Assembly: GCA_002297935.1 (NCBI GenBank) | Contig: DBLC01000143.1 | Span: 1 to 14,722, forward strand | Direction of reading: 5' to 3' | Length of the DNA stretch: 14,722 bases | Source of the DNA: Dialister sp. UBA734 | GTDB taxonomy: Bacteria; Bacillota; Negativicutes; Veillonellales; Dialisteraceae | Part shown: positions 1 through 6,056 of the stretch, piece after piece | How positions within the stretch are numbered: the stretch's first letter is position 1 | Layout: the number at the start of each line of letters is the position of its first letter | Notes under the pieces: model-generated | The model's database searches: none | Seen by the model: only the letters and a program-made list of their open reading frames with translations | What the model was told of the DNA's origin: nothing | Translations under genes and position numbers: made by a program

Positions 1-483
1 GCTTAATGAACAGTGACGACATTCATAACTCCGCTGGTAGTATCGAATCACCTTTATTTGTGCTGGAATATAAACCACTTCATCACGCACATGGTCAGCA
101 CCTATAGAATGTAACAACTCTCCACATCGTTTGCAGGTCTTTTCATCTTCTGGGAGATCAATATATCTATTTTCAATATTTTCTCTCGGCAATAACTCAA
201 GTAATTTTTTCACAGAGGTCTTACCCTTAGAAGATTTCTTGCGCTTATGGGATTTAACCACTGTTTCTTCTTCCAGAGCAGGTTCCTTGACACTCTGCTT
301 CGCTTCTACCTCAACTTCATCAAAAAGGCTCATTTCTACATCTGGATATACAGTCATCTTCTTTTCTGTTTTGGGACCAAAATGGAGCTTTTTCAGTGTA
401 GCAAGTTGCTGTTTCAACTGCTGATTTTCCATTTTCAGTTCATCGATTTCTTTCTGCATTTCCAGCTCATGAGTAGTTTTCAT
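1..483 (-). CDS. tnpC: IS66 family transposase TnpC, N-terminal fragment cut by the window edge
   Basis: This is the transposase subunit of an IS66-type element. The 161 visible residues begin MKTTHELEMQKEIDEL. A heptad-like helix (about 1-32, rich in Leu, Glu and Gln) matches the N-terminal coiled-coil/helical region of TnpC and is followed by KLHFGPKTEK. A charged Lys-rich linker (about 60-90) comes next, then an IS66 zinc-binding domain with CKRCG (about 116-120) and a second CRHC pair at the very edge. The DDE catalytic domain would lie beyond position 1. The start ATG at 481-483 has an upstream AAAGG about 10 nt away on the minus strand. The gene lies 110 bp downstream of tnpB in the same orientation, as expected for IS66. 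Whether the rest of the gene is intact cannot be told. Confidence 0.88.
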   Translation of the reverse strand, partial: MKTTHELEMQKEIDELKMENQQLKQQLATLKKLHFGPKTEKKMTVYPDVEMSLFDEVEVEAKQSVKEPALEEETVVKSHKRKKSSKGKTSVKKLLELLPRENIENRYIDLPEDEKTCKRCGELLHSIGADHVRDEVVYIPAQIKVIRYYQRSYECRHCSLS

Positions 484-534
484 AGGTAGGACCTTTCATT
501 TATTACATTGAAAATTATAGATATATAATACAGC

Positions 535-580
535 AAAAAGCATGAAATTACAAGTGTTTATCGGTGATTTCATGCTTTTT
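535..580 (-). terminator. Perfect 14-bp inverted repeat between tnpB and tnpC (possible attenuator)
   Basis: Positions 535-548 and 567-580 are perfect reverse complements (AAAAAGCATGAAAT and its complement) around an 18-nt loop. The 3' arm ends in a T run on either strand, so the structure resembles a weak bidirectional intrinsic terminator. It sits in the 110-bp gap between tnpB and tnpC and could lower tnpC expression. The stem is AT-rich with only three G-C pairs, so termination would be partial at best. The alternative is a decaying repeat without function. Confidence 0.45.
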
Positions 581-593
581 ATGATGCAATTTT

Positions 594-947
594 TTAGATG
601 CTGCAACTAGGTTGAATGGTCTTTACTGCTTTGGGCTGATAAATAGCAAGACCCTCCATGAGCCAGCGATATTGCTGAGGAGTTAGCTTTGTAAGTTCAT
701 GATTTTCACGAGGCCATTGAAATTTCCCGTTTTCAAGGCGTTTGTAAAGAAGAATAAAACCATCACCTTGCCAAAGAAGAATTTTCAGACGATCTTTTTT
801 GCGACCGCAGAAGAGAAATAGAGACGAACTAAAAAGATTGGCTTTAAATTGTTGGGAAATGATACAGGAAAGACCGTCAATAGACTTTCGCATGTCCGTA
901 TAGCCACCTACCAAGAAAATATGATTGGCCGAGAATTGAATGTTCAT
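594..947 (-). CDS. tnpB: IS66 family accessory protein TnpB (Orf2)
   Basis: TnpB is the small accessory protein of IS66 elements; it is required for transposition in characterised members, but its biochemical role is unclear. The 117-residue product has the usual family length of about 115. It shows the family signatures GGYTDMRKSIDGL near residues 14-26 and FCGRKKDRLKILLWQGDGF near 46-64, followed by the typical YKRLExGxFxWP segment. The start was placed at the ATG at 945-947 because GGAGGT lies 6-11 nt upstream and family proteins begin here. A longer in-frame reading to 1013 would run through the leader hairpin and almost to the element's terminal repeat. No frameshift is visible, so the gene appears intact. 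It precedes tnpC on the same strand. Confidence 0.92.
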   Translation of the reverse strand: MNIQFSANHIFLVGGYTDMRKSIDGLSCIISQQFKANLFSSSLFLFCGRKKDRLKILLWQGDGFILLYKRLENGKFQWPRENHELTKLTPQQYRWLMEGLAIYQPKAVKTIQPSCSI

Positions 948-951
948 GTTA

Positions 952-982
952 AATACCTCCAGTTGATTGATCTGGAGGTATT
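952..982 (-). promoter_or_regulatory. Hairpin covering the tnpB ribosome binding site
   Basis: Positions 952-962 and 972-982 are perfect 11-bp reverse complements with a 9-nt loop. On the minus-strand transcript the 3' arm is CTGGAGGTATT, which contains the tnpB SD site, while the 5' arm contains ACCTCC, a copy of the anti-SD. Folding would hide the ribosome binding site. Sequestering the start site of transposition genes is a known way for insertion sequences to avoid activation by read-through transcripts, but this instance is inferred from sequence only. Confidence 0.65.
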
Positions 983-1045
983 GTCGCATATATGAAGCTG
1001 TTTGAATATCCACGGAATCTCTGACGCTTACAATGTTATTAAGTA

Positions 1046-1241
1046 TTGCTCAAGATTTTTCCGGTTTCTCGAATGTGTTTATCAATACTAGACGTATCAT
1101 TTCATTTGAGAAACGTCAGAATCGATAGAACCATCAGAATCTTTTACACGAAAGTATGCATCACCTATTTCACTTAACGTAACAGAATTAGGCCCTAGCA
1201 TTCCGTTCGAGAAACCTTAGTAACCTGAGAAACTTGAGCAA
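1046..1241. repeat. Large imperfect palindromic intergenic repeat, copy A (nonamer units)
   Basis: The 363-bp gap between the IS end and dapB has no gene. It holds an inverted repeat: the left arm (1046-1077) reads TTGCTCAAG...GGTTTCTCGAATGTG, and the right arm (1201-1241) reads TTCGAGAAACC...CTTGAGCAA. The right arm is built of about 9-bp units (AACCTTAGT, AACCTGAGA, AACTTGAGC, AACCTATAA). A related copy in the opposite orientation lies at about 6878-7000. The centre (1095-1194) has no counterpart in that copy. The gap right of it (1250-1394) carries the dapB promoter and leader. Confidence 0.6.
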
Positions 1242-1334
1242 CCTATAATTGCTATCCGAATCTTGTCAACTGCCTCTAAAACCTTTCTTATGCAACTAAT
1301 GCATAATTAAATGATAAAAAGCATAAACTTTCTA

Positions 1335-1363
1335 TTGACGACTCTCGCTTTTTACACTATCAT
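1335..1363 (+). promoter_or_regulatory. Probable sigma-70 type promoter of the dapB-asd(-dapA) operon
   Basis: TTGACG at 1335-1340 and TATCAT at 1358-1363 are separated by exactly 17 bp, a good match to the housekeeping promoter consensus. It lies 71 bp upstream of the dapB ATG at 1434. The resulting leader is only about 60-65 nt, too short for a lysine riboswitch. Confidence 0.7.
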
Positions 1364-1380
1364 TATTCTTAATAGATAAG

Positions 1381-1433
1381 CTATAAAAGGGGGAGTGTCT
1401 CTCTTTTTACGCACTATAAAAGGAGGAGTTACT
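1381..1433 (+). promoter_or_regulatory. Duplicated ribosome binding site in front of dapB
   Basis: CTATAAAAGGGGGAGT (1381-1396) and CTATAAAAGGAGGAGT (1414-1429) differ at one base and lie 33 bp apart, a multiple of three. The second drives the ATG at 1434. The first overlaps an in-frame GTG at 1395, which has too little spacing to be an efficient start but would add 13 residues. The duplication is seen directly; any regulatory effect is inference. Confidence 0.6.
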
Positions 1434-2225
1434 ATGATTCAAGTATTAGTCAATGGCGCTGCTGGCAGAATGGGAAGCGAAGTCGTTCGTTCTGTTATGG
1501 CAGAAGAAGGTTTGGAAATTTGTGGCGCTGTAGATCCCGGTGCTGCAGGAAAAGATTTGGGAGAAGTGGTAGGAAAGGCAGCCAATGGTATTTCCATTTG
1601 TGCGTCCCTGGAAGAAGCCTTTGCTAAAGGGAAACCGGATGTAGTAGTAGATTTCACCAGCCCGAAGGTGATTTATGCCAATGCGAAATATGTGCTGGAA
1701 CAGGGCGTGAATATCGTCATCGGAACCACCGGTCTTACTGCAGAACAGAGAGAAGAACTGTCTGGTATCGCTGATGCCCATGGGGCCAATGGTCTGGTGG
1801 CACCGAATTTCTCTTTAGGTGCTGTACTTCTTATGAAGGTCTCTGCAGAAATTTCTAAATACATGCCCAATGCTGAAATCATTGAACTCCATCATAACCA
1901 TAAATACGATGCTCCTTCTGGAACCGCCAAGCTGACTGCTGAAAAAATGGCAGCTGCTCGCACCCAGGAACCGGAAGCTGATGCAACCAAAGAAAGCCTG
2001 CCGGGCGTTCGTGGCGGCAAGTATGAAGGCATCACCATTCATTCCGTCCGTCTGCCTGGGTATGTAGCCCATCAGGAAGTCCTCTTTGGTGGCTACGGCG
2101 AAATCCTGACGCTCCGTCACGATTCTCTGGATCGCAAATCCTTCATGCCTGGTGTCATGCTGGCTTGCAAGAAAGCCATGACTGTCAAAGGCTTTGTATA
2201 TGGACTTGAAAATTATTTGGATTAA
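1434..2225 (+). CDS. dapB: 4-hydroxy-tetrahydrodipicolinate reductase
   Basis: DapB is the cytosolic NAD(P)H-dependent enzyme that reduces 4-hydroxy-tetrahydrodipicolinate to tetrahydrodipicolinate in the lysine/diaminopimelate pathway. The 263-residue product matches the usual length. The N-terminal Rossmann motif NGAAGRMG is at residues 7-14, VVDFTSP at 71-77, VIGTTGLT at 95-102 and APNFSLGAV at 123-131. The catalytic signature ELHHNHKYDAPSGTA lies at 151-165, with the paired His and the Lys of the substrate site, followed by GVRGG near 191-195. The start at 1434 follows AGGAGG with 7-nt spacing and places the Rossmann glycine motif where the family has it. It leads an operon with asd, 15 bp downstream. 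A GTG 39 bp upstream could give a longer form but is unlikely. Confidence 0.97.
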   Translation: MIQVLVNGAAGRMGSEVVRSVMAEEGLEICGAVDPGAAGKDLGEVVGKAANGISICASLEEAFAKGKPDVVVDFTSPKVIYANAKYVLEQGVNIVIGTTGLTAEQREELSGIADAHGANGLVAPNFSLGAVLLMKVSAEISKYMPNAEIIELHHNHKYDAPSGTAKLTAEKMAAARTQEPEADATKESLPGVRGGKYEGITIHSVRLPGYVAHQEVLFGGYGEILTLRHDSLDRKSFMPGVMLACKKAMTVKGFVYGLENYLD

Positions 2226-2240
2226 GAGAGGTTGAGAACT

Positions 2241-3275
2241 ATGAGTAAACTCCCACGCGTCGCTGTCCTTGGTGCTACCGGTGCTGTAGGACAGGAATTT
2301 ATCCGTCTTTTCGAAGAAAGAAATTTCAAATTTGCTTCCTTGAAGCTGCTGGCTTCCAAACGCAGTGCAGGCAAAAAACTCATGGTGTGCGGTAAAGAAT
2401 ATACCGTAGAAGAAGCAAAACCGGAATCTTTTGAAAATATCGACGTGGCTCTTTTTGCTGGTGGCAGTATCAGTAAGACCTTGGCTCCAGAAGCAGCGAA
2501 GAGAGGGGCTGTGGTCATCGATAATTCCTCCACCTTCCGTATGGATCCAGAAGTGCCGCTGGTCATTCCGGAAATCAATCCTGAAGATATCGCTAAACAC
2601 AAAGGCATCATTGCCAATCCAAACTGCTCTACCATTATCATGCTGATGGCATTGAAACCGATTTATGACCTGTCCCGTATCAAACGGATTGTGGTCAGCA
2701 CCTATCAGGCTGTTTCCGGTGCCGGTAAAGAAGGTATTGACGAACTGTACGATGAAGCGGCTGCCTTTGCCAAAGGAGAACACTACGAACCGAAGATTCT
2801 TCCGTCCGCCAGTCTGCCGAAACATTATCAGATTGCGTACAACCTGATTCCGCAGATTGACGTCTTCCTGGACAACGATTACACCAAGGAAGAAATGAAG
2901 ATGGTGAACGAAACCCATAAAATCATGCACGACGATGCTATCGGCATCACACCCACTGCCGTTCGTGTGCCTGTAGCAAGAAGCCATGCAGAATCCATCT
3001 ACGTAGAAACCGAAGAACCACTCACCGTAGAACAGGTGAAGAAAGCCATTGAAGGATTCAAAGGGGCCGAACTGGTGGATGATGTCAAGAATATGATTTA
3101 TCCTATGCCGCTGGACACCTCCGACAAGACCGATGTAGCCGTAGGCCGCATTAGAAAAGACCTGGTCAATCCGAACGGCATCAACCTGTGGGTATCGGGC
3201 GACCAGATTCGCAAAGGCGCTGCTCTCAATACCTTGCAGATTGCAGAATACATGATTGCCCATGATATGCTGTAA
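2241..3275 (+). CDS. asd: Aspartate-semialdehyde dehydrogenase
   Basis: Asd reduces L-aspartyl-4-phosphate to aspartate semialdehyde with NADPH, at the branch to lysine/diaminopimelate, threonine and methionine. The product is 344 residues, typical of the Gram-positive-type enzymes. The cofactor loop GATGAVGQEF lies at 11-20. The active-site cysteine is C129 in ANPNCST, followed by YQAVSGAGKEG at 155-165. The substrate-binding and catalytic histidine H249 lies in RVPVARSHAES. The ATG at 2241 has GAGAGG about 9 nt upstream; an in-frame TTG at 2232 is less likely. The gene is 15 bp after dapB, so the two should be co-transcribed. It is separated from dapA by 156 bp that hold a heptamer-repeat hairpin, unusual inside an operon. 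Confidence 0.97.
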   Translation: MSKLPRVAVLGATGAVGQEFIRLFEERNFKFASLKLLASKRSAGKKLMVCGKEYTVEEAKPESFENIDVALFAGGSISKTLAPEAAKRGAVVIDNSSTFRMDPEVPLVIPEINPEDIAKHKGIIANPNCSTIIMLMALKPIYDLSRIKRIVVSTYQAVSGAGKEGIDELYDEAAAFAKGEHYEPKILPSASLPKHYQIAYNLIPQIDVFLDNDYTKEEMKMVNETHKIMHDDAIGITPTAVRVPVARSHAESIYVETEEPLTVEQVKKAIEGFKGAELVDDVKNMIYPMPLDTSDKTDVAVGRIRKDLVNPNGINLWVSGDQIRKGAALNTLQIAEYMIAHDML

Positions 3276-3323
3276 GGGGCATGTACCGCTGAAAATCACT
3301 ATGTATTAAAATCGATAACTATC

Positions 3324-3403
3324 GGTGACTGGTGACTCGTGACTGGTGACTAGGAAATATAATCATATAATCCCAGTCACTAGTCACCAGTCTACCAGTC
3401 ACC
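3324..3403. repeat. GGTGACT heptamer-repeat hairpin between asd and dapA
   Basis: The left arm (3324-3354) is four consecutive heptamers: GGTGACT, GGTGACT, CGTGACT, GGTGACT. The right arm (3372-3403) is the imperfect reverse complement, so the segment folds into a stem of about 30 bp with one bulge. The AT-rich 17-nt loop contains TATAAT at 3358-3363, and a second TATAAT at 3366-3371 lies next to the right arm. These could act as -10 boxes for dapA, but no good -35 was found. The 29 bp at 3375-3403 recur in inverted orientation at 4390-4418. Confidence 0.85.
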
Positions 3404-3431
3404 AAAATATTTAATAAAAGGAGAAATAAAA

Positions 3432-4340
3432 ATGGCAACAGCACAATTCGGCCGCGTCATTACGGCTATGATTACTCCATTCACAGAAGACGGTGCCGTC
3501 GATTATGAAAGCGCAGTCGCATTAGCAAAACACCTGGTAGCTCACGGCTCCGAAGGGATCCTCGTTGGCGGTACTACTGGCGAAGGTGCTACCATGACCG
3601 CTGAAGAAAAACTGAAACTGTACAAACTCATCGTGGATGCAGTGGGTAAAAATGCACCTGGTAAAAAAGTACCGGTTATGGGAAATATCGGCACCATCAG
3701 CACCGCTGATACTATTGCTTTTGGCAACAAAGCCAAAGAAACTGGCATTGACTGTGCCTTGGTCATCGTTCCTTTCTATGTGAAACCAAACCAGGAAGGT
3801 ATGTACCAGCACTTCACCACCGTTGCTAAAGGCGTAGACCTGCCTCTGGTCCTGTACAATGTACCAGGCAGAACCGGCGTCTCCATTCAGCCAGAAACCA
3901 TCAAGAGAATCGTTGATGAATGCCCGAACGTAGTAGGCATCAAAGACGCAACCGGTAATTGGGACCAGGTCACCAAAGAAAAAGCTCTTCTGCCAGACAG
4001 CTTCATGATCTATAGCGGTGATGACGCATTCACCCTTCCAGTTCTCCTGGCCGGCGGCGTAGGCATTATTTCCGTATCTAGCCATGTTATCGGCGATGAC
4101 ATGCTTGCTATGGTAGATGCCTTTGAAAAAGGCGACCTGGAAAAAGCCAGAGCACTCCATCTCAAGACCTATCCAATCAACAAAGGCATGTTCTTCACCG
4201 CCAGCCCAACTCCGGTTAAGACCGCTGTCAACCTGGTAGGTCAGCCAGGCGGCCATTTCCGTCTGCCTATGGTTGAACCGTCCGATGCAGAAAAAGAAAC
4301 CGTTCGTAAAATGCTCGAGGCTTACGGCGGATTGCTGTAA
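3432..4340 (+). CDS. dapA: 4-hydroxy-tetrahydrodipicolinate synthase
   Basis: DapA condenses pyruvate with aspartate semialdehyde, the first committed step of lysine/diaminopimelate synthesis; it is a cytosolic class I (Schiff-base) lyase with a TIM-barrel fold. The 302-residue product is of normal length. Schiff-base lysine K171 lies in GIKDATG. The catalytic Tyr Y142 lies in LYNVPGRTG, with substrate-binding R147. The GGTTGEG motif at 46-52 supplies the pyruvate-binding threonines. The segment PFYVKPNQEG replaces the more usual PYYNKP form but keeps the tyrosine. The ATG has AAAGGAG about 8 nt upstream. It follows asd after a repeat-filled gap and is closed by a terminator at 4446-4490. It may have partly independent transcription. 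Confidence 0.97.
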   Translation: MATAQFGRVITAMITPFTEDGAVDYESAVALAKHLVAHGSEGILVGGTTGEGATMTAEEKLKLYKLIVDAVGKNAPGKKVPVMGNIGTISTADTIAFGNKAKETGIDCALVIVPFYVKPNQEGMYQHFTTVAKGVDLPLVLYNVPGRTGVSIQPETIKRIVDECPNVVGIKDATGNWDQVTKEKALLPDSFMIYSGDDAFTLPVLLAGGVGIISVSSHVIGDDMLAMVDAFEKGDLEKARALHLKTYPINKGMFFTASPTPVKTAVNLVGQPGGHFRLPMVEPSDAEKETVRKMLEAYGGLL

Positions 4341-4389
4341 GTTCATACTCATCGATAGTTCATCACTAAGTAGGAAAATGGATGTTATC

Positions 4390-4421
4390 GGTGACTGGTA
4401 GACTGGTGACTAGTGACTAGT
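4390..4421. repeat. GGTGACT heptamer repeat downstream of dapA, inverted copy of 3372-3403
   Basis: Positions 4390-4418 are the exact reverse complement of 3375-3403 over 29 bp. Like the upstream array, this copy is preceded by ATC. It has no partner arm of its own. Together with the upstream array it brackets dapA. Confidence 0.85.
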
Positions 4422-4445
4422 CATTACATTCTATCTTCATAGCAA

Positions 4446-4490
4446 GAAAAAACCTTCTGAAAACTCGCATGAGTTTCAGAAGGTTTTTTC
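4446..4490. terminator. Bidirectional intrinsic terminator between convergent dapA and the M48 peptidase gene
   Basis: Arms 4446-4466 (GAAAAAACCTTCTGAAAACTC) and 4471-4490 (GAGTTTCAGAAGGTTTTTTC) pair along about 20 bp with a single bulged A and a GCAT loop. The stem is flanked by an A run and a T run, so it should terminate both the plus-strand dapA transcript and the minus-strand peptidase transcript. Confidence 0.92.
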
Positions 4491-4508
4491 ATTCTCTAAA
4501 AGGTGGAG

Positions 4509-5618
4509 TTATTTGATTTTATTTAACAACGCTGCCAAATCATCTGCAGAAGGGTCTCCATTCATTGGGGTGATGATGGCTTGGTTTCCTAATTTGACAG
4601 TCCCATTGTCATTGATAGCGGTTTCTTTGTTTTGCTTGTGGTCATAGGCAGCAGCCAAGTTACCCATGACGAAATATTTGCGTTCTGCCTGGGTCATGCC
4701 AGCTGCAGCGGCAGGGGTGACGAAGTCTTTCCCATTGATCTGCACGGTGTCAGTACCTTTTTTTATGGTTACATGTTTTCCGGACAGTTCAGAAATTTTC
4801 TTTTCGTAATTATCTCTTCGCTGCGTGTTGGAAGGATGGTCCGATGGACTGAAAATTTCACCGACGAAATTAGAGGAGTTATCTCCCTGCATATCGATGA
4901 CTCGTTGCCAAATAGCAGCAGTGGCACCGGGATTATAGCCGCCGTGATAAATATAATCAAAAGAAAGGTTATCCGCTTCCCATTCATCTTTTCGACCGAT
5001 TTGGACGGTGTCAATCTGGTTGACTACGACAGCTAATAAATTTTCTTTTAGGGCATCACCAGACAAGGAGCCAGCCACTATGGCAGCCCCTAAGGCGGTT
5101 ACTGCTTTCTTCTTTAAGGCATGGGCCACATGGCTTTTTTGACCATGTCCCATTTCATGGCCTAACACAACGGCAATTTCATCTATATTATTGGTGAGGG
5201 AGAAAGTACCGACATTGACATACATGACATGCCCAAAACTACAAGCTGCATTAAATGTAGGATCTGGTGTCAAGTAATAAAGATATGGTTTGTCATAAAT
5301 AGATGGATCTGTTGCTGCGATACCTTCCGTTAGTCGAGCCATGATATCGTCTAATTGCTCTTCTCGCTCTGGATTATATACCACGCCAGTTTTTGTTTTG
5401 TATTCCTGAAAGAGTTCTTGTCTCCCTTCTTCTGTTTCATTGTAATAATGAATTTGTTCGTTTAATTCTTTGTAGGCTTTGGCTTCATTAGCAATACCAC
5501 TGACACCGTCCAAAATAGAACCCAAGCTGATAGCCTCTGTTGGTAGAGGCATTGCAAAACTTACTGTGGCAGCCATAGTTAAAGCACAAACCATTTGTAA
5601 CCATTTCCGTTGTTTCAT
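4509..5618 (-). CDS. Secreted M48-family zinc metalloprotease
   Basis: This is a probable envelope zinc protease of the M48 (Ste24/BepA-like) group. The 369 residues start with a signal peptide (about 1-29, ending PTEA). A helical segment around 36-75 follows. The zinc motif HEMGH is at 154-158, and the third ligand is E214 in DEWEAD at 211-216, followed by the typical SFDYIYHGGYNPG. SDHPSNTQR at 259-267 matches the conserved region after the metal site. The tail from about 283 (KKGTDTVQINGKDFVTP onward) is an extra C-terminal domain that I do not recognise. There is no membrane helix apart from the signal peptide, so it should be periplasmic or secreted. The ATG has AAGGTGG about 8 nt upstream. 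It is a single gene, convergent with dapA and divergent from the 6057 gene. Its substrate is unknown; turnover of envelope proteins is the family's usual role. Confidence 0.9.
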   Translation of the reverse strand: MKQRKWLQMVCALTMAATVSFAMPLPTEAISLGSILDGVSGIANEAKAYKELNEQIHYYNETEEGRQELFQEYKTKTGVVYNPEREEQLDDIMARLTEGIAATDPSIYDKPYLYYLTPDPTFNAACSFGHVMYVNVGTFSLTNNIDEIAVVLGHEMGHGQKSHVAHALKKKAVTALGAAIVAGSLSGDALKENLLAVVVNQIDTVQIGRKDEWEADNLSFDYIYHGGYNPGATAAIWQRVIDMQGDNSSNFVGEIFSPSDHPSNTQRRDNYEKKISELSGKHVTIKKGTDTVQINGKDFVTPAAAAGMTQAERKYFVMGNLAAAYDHKQNKETAINDNGTVKLGNQAIITPMNGDPSADDLAALLNKIK

Positions 5619-6056
5619 TGTATTCCACCTTTCTAGAAAACATTGTCTGTTTATTTCTATATTTTCTATGATAGCGTAAATGAGCCGATATTTCCTATAT
5701 CGATTTTAGATATGTAACTAGAAAAACTTTCCAATAATGTCATAGGTCCATATGATTTTGCTATGATACGTTTTTGTATAAATGAATACTATGTATAAAT
5801 AGGAGAATTTCAAAGAAATGTGGATATCTACAATAGAACTTTAGCGTGGATAATGTGATTTTTGAGCCAAATCGACCTTGTTACGATTTATATGGAGTTT
5901 TAAAATAATATATGATTTATTTGCATAAGAAACAGTTTATTTATAATAAAAATGAATTTGACGAAATAAATTTATGAGCGGTATGATGTAATCAATTAGG
6001 AGAAAATGAATTATTATACATAGGGGAATGTATTATTTCGTTAGGAGGAAACTTAT
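5619..6056. other. AT-rich divergent intergenic region without a gene
   Basis: These 438 bp separate the M48 peptidase gene (leftward) from the secreted-protein gene at 6057 (rightward). The region is clearly more AT-rich than the coding DNA, and I see no ORF with a credible ribosome site. The right side holds the 6057 promoter. A leftward promoter for the peptidase is expected near 5640-5710, but I could not settle on a convincing -35/-10 pair. Confidence 0.6.
5958..5987 (+). promoter_or_regulatory. Probable promoter of the 6057 gene
   Basis: TTGACG at 5958-5963 and TATGAT at 5982-5987 are 18 bp apart. The site is about 70 bp upstream of the start codon, in an AT-rich stretch, and no other gene lies between. 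Confidence 0.6.

Larger units (their letters stand above)
1..1031 (-). mobile_element. IS66-family insertion sequence, partial (one end plus tnpB and the N-terminal part of tnpC)
   Basis: The minus strand carries an IS66-type tnpB followed by the first 161 codons of tnpC, which runs off the window at position 1. The outer end is placed at 1031 because the minus strand there begins GTAAGCGTCAGAGATTCC, which fits the GTAA-starting terminal inverted repeat of IS66 elements. Only 84 bp separate this end from the tnpB start, so the tnpA found in many IS66 members is absent. The other end lies outside the window, so the second inverted repeat and the expected 8-bp target duplication (candidate flank 1032-1039) cannot be checked. 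Family assignment is firm; the exact boundary is a motif-based inference. Confidence 0.85.

Noticed and set aside
131..489. Plus-strand open frames overlapping the start of the window
   Set aside because: They are antisense to the IS66 tnpC, whose zinc-binding and coiled-coil features are clear.
1364..1433. Lysine riboswitch in front of dapB
   Set aside because: The predicted leader is only about 60-70 nt, and I see none of the conserved multi-helix core, which needs well over 150 nt.
1815..3299. Long minus-strand open frame of 494 codons opposite dapB and asd
   Set aside because: It lies antisense to two clearly identified enzymes, its translation is rich in His, Phe and Cys with no family resemblance, and it has no ribosome site. 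It is a shadow of codon bias.
3522..4352. Minus-strand open frame of 276 codons opposite dapA
   Set aside because: It is antisense to a canonical DapA, has no recognisable motif, and is explained by the codon usage of the sense gene.
3324..4421. GGTGACT arrays as a CRISPR array
   Set aside because: The units are only 7 bp, directly adjacent without spacers, and partly inverted. No cas genes are nearby.
5818..5844. Eight-codon open frame in the divergent intergenic region as a leader peptide
   Set aside because: The AGGAG upstream is too far from its ATG, no attenuator hairpin follows, and the composition is not regulatory in any obvious way.
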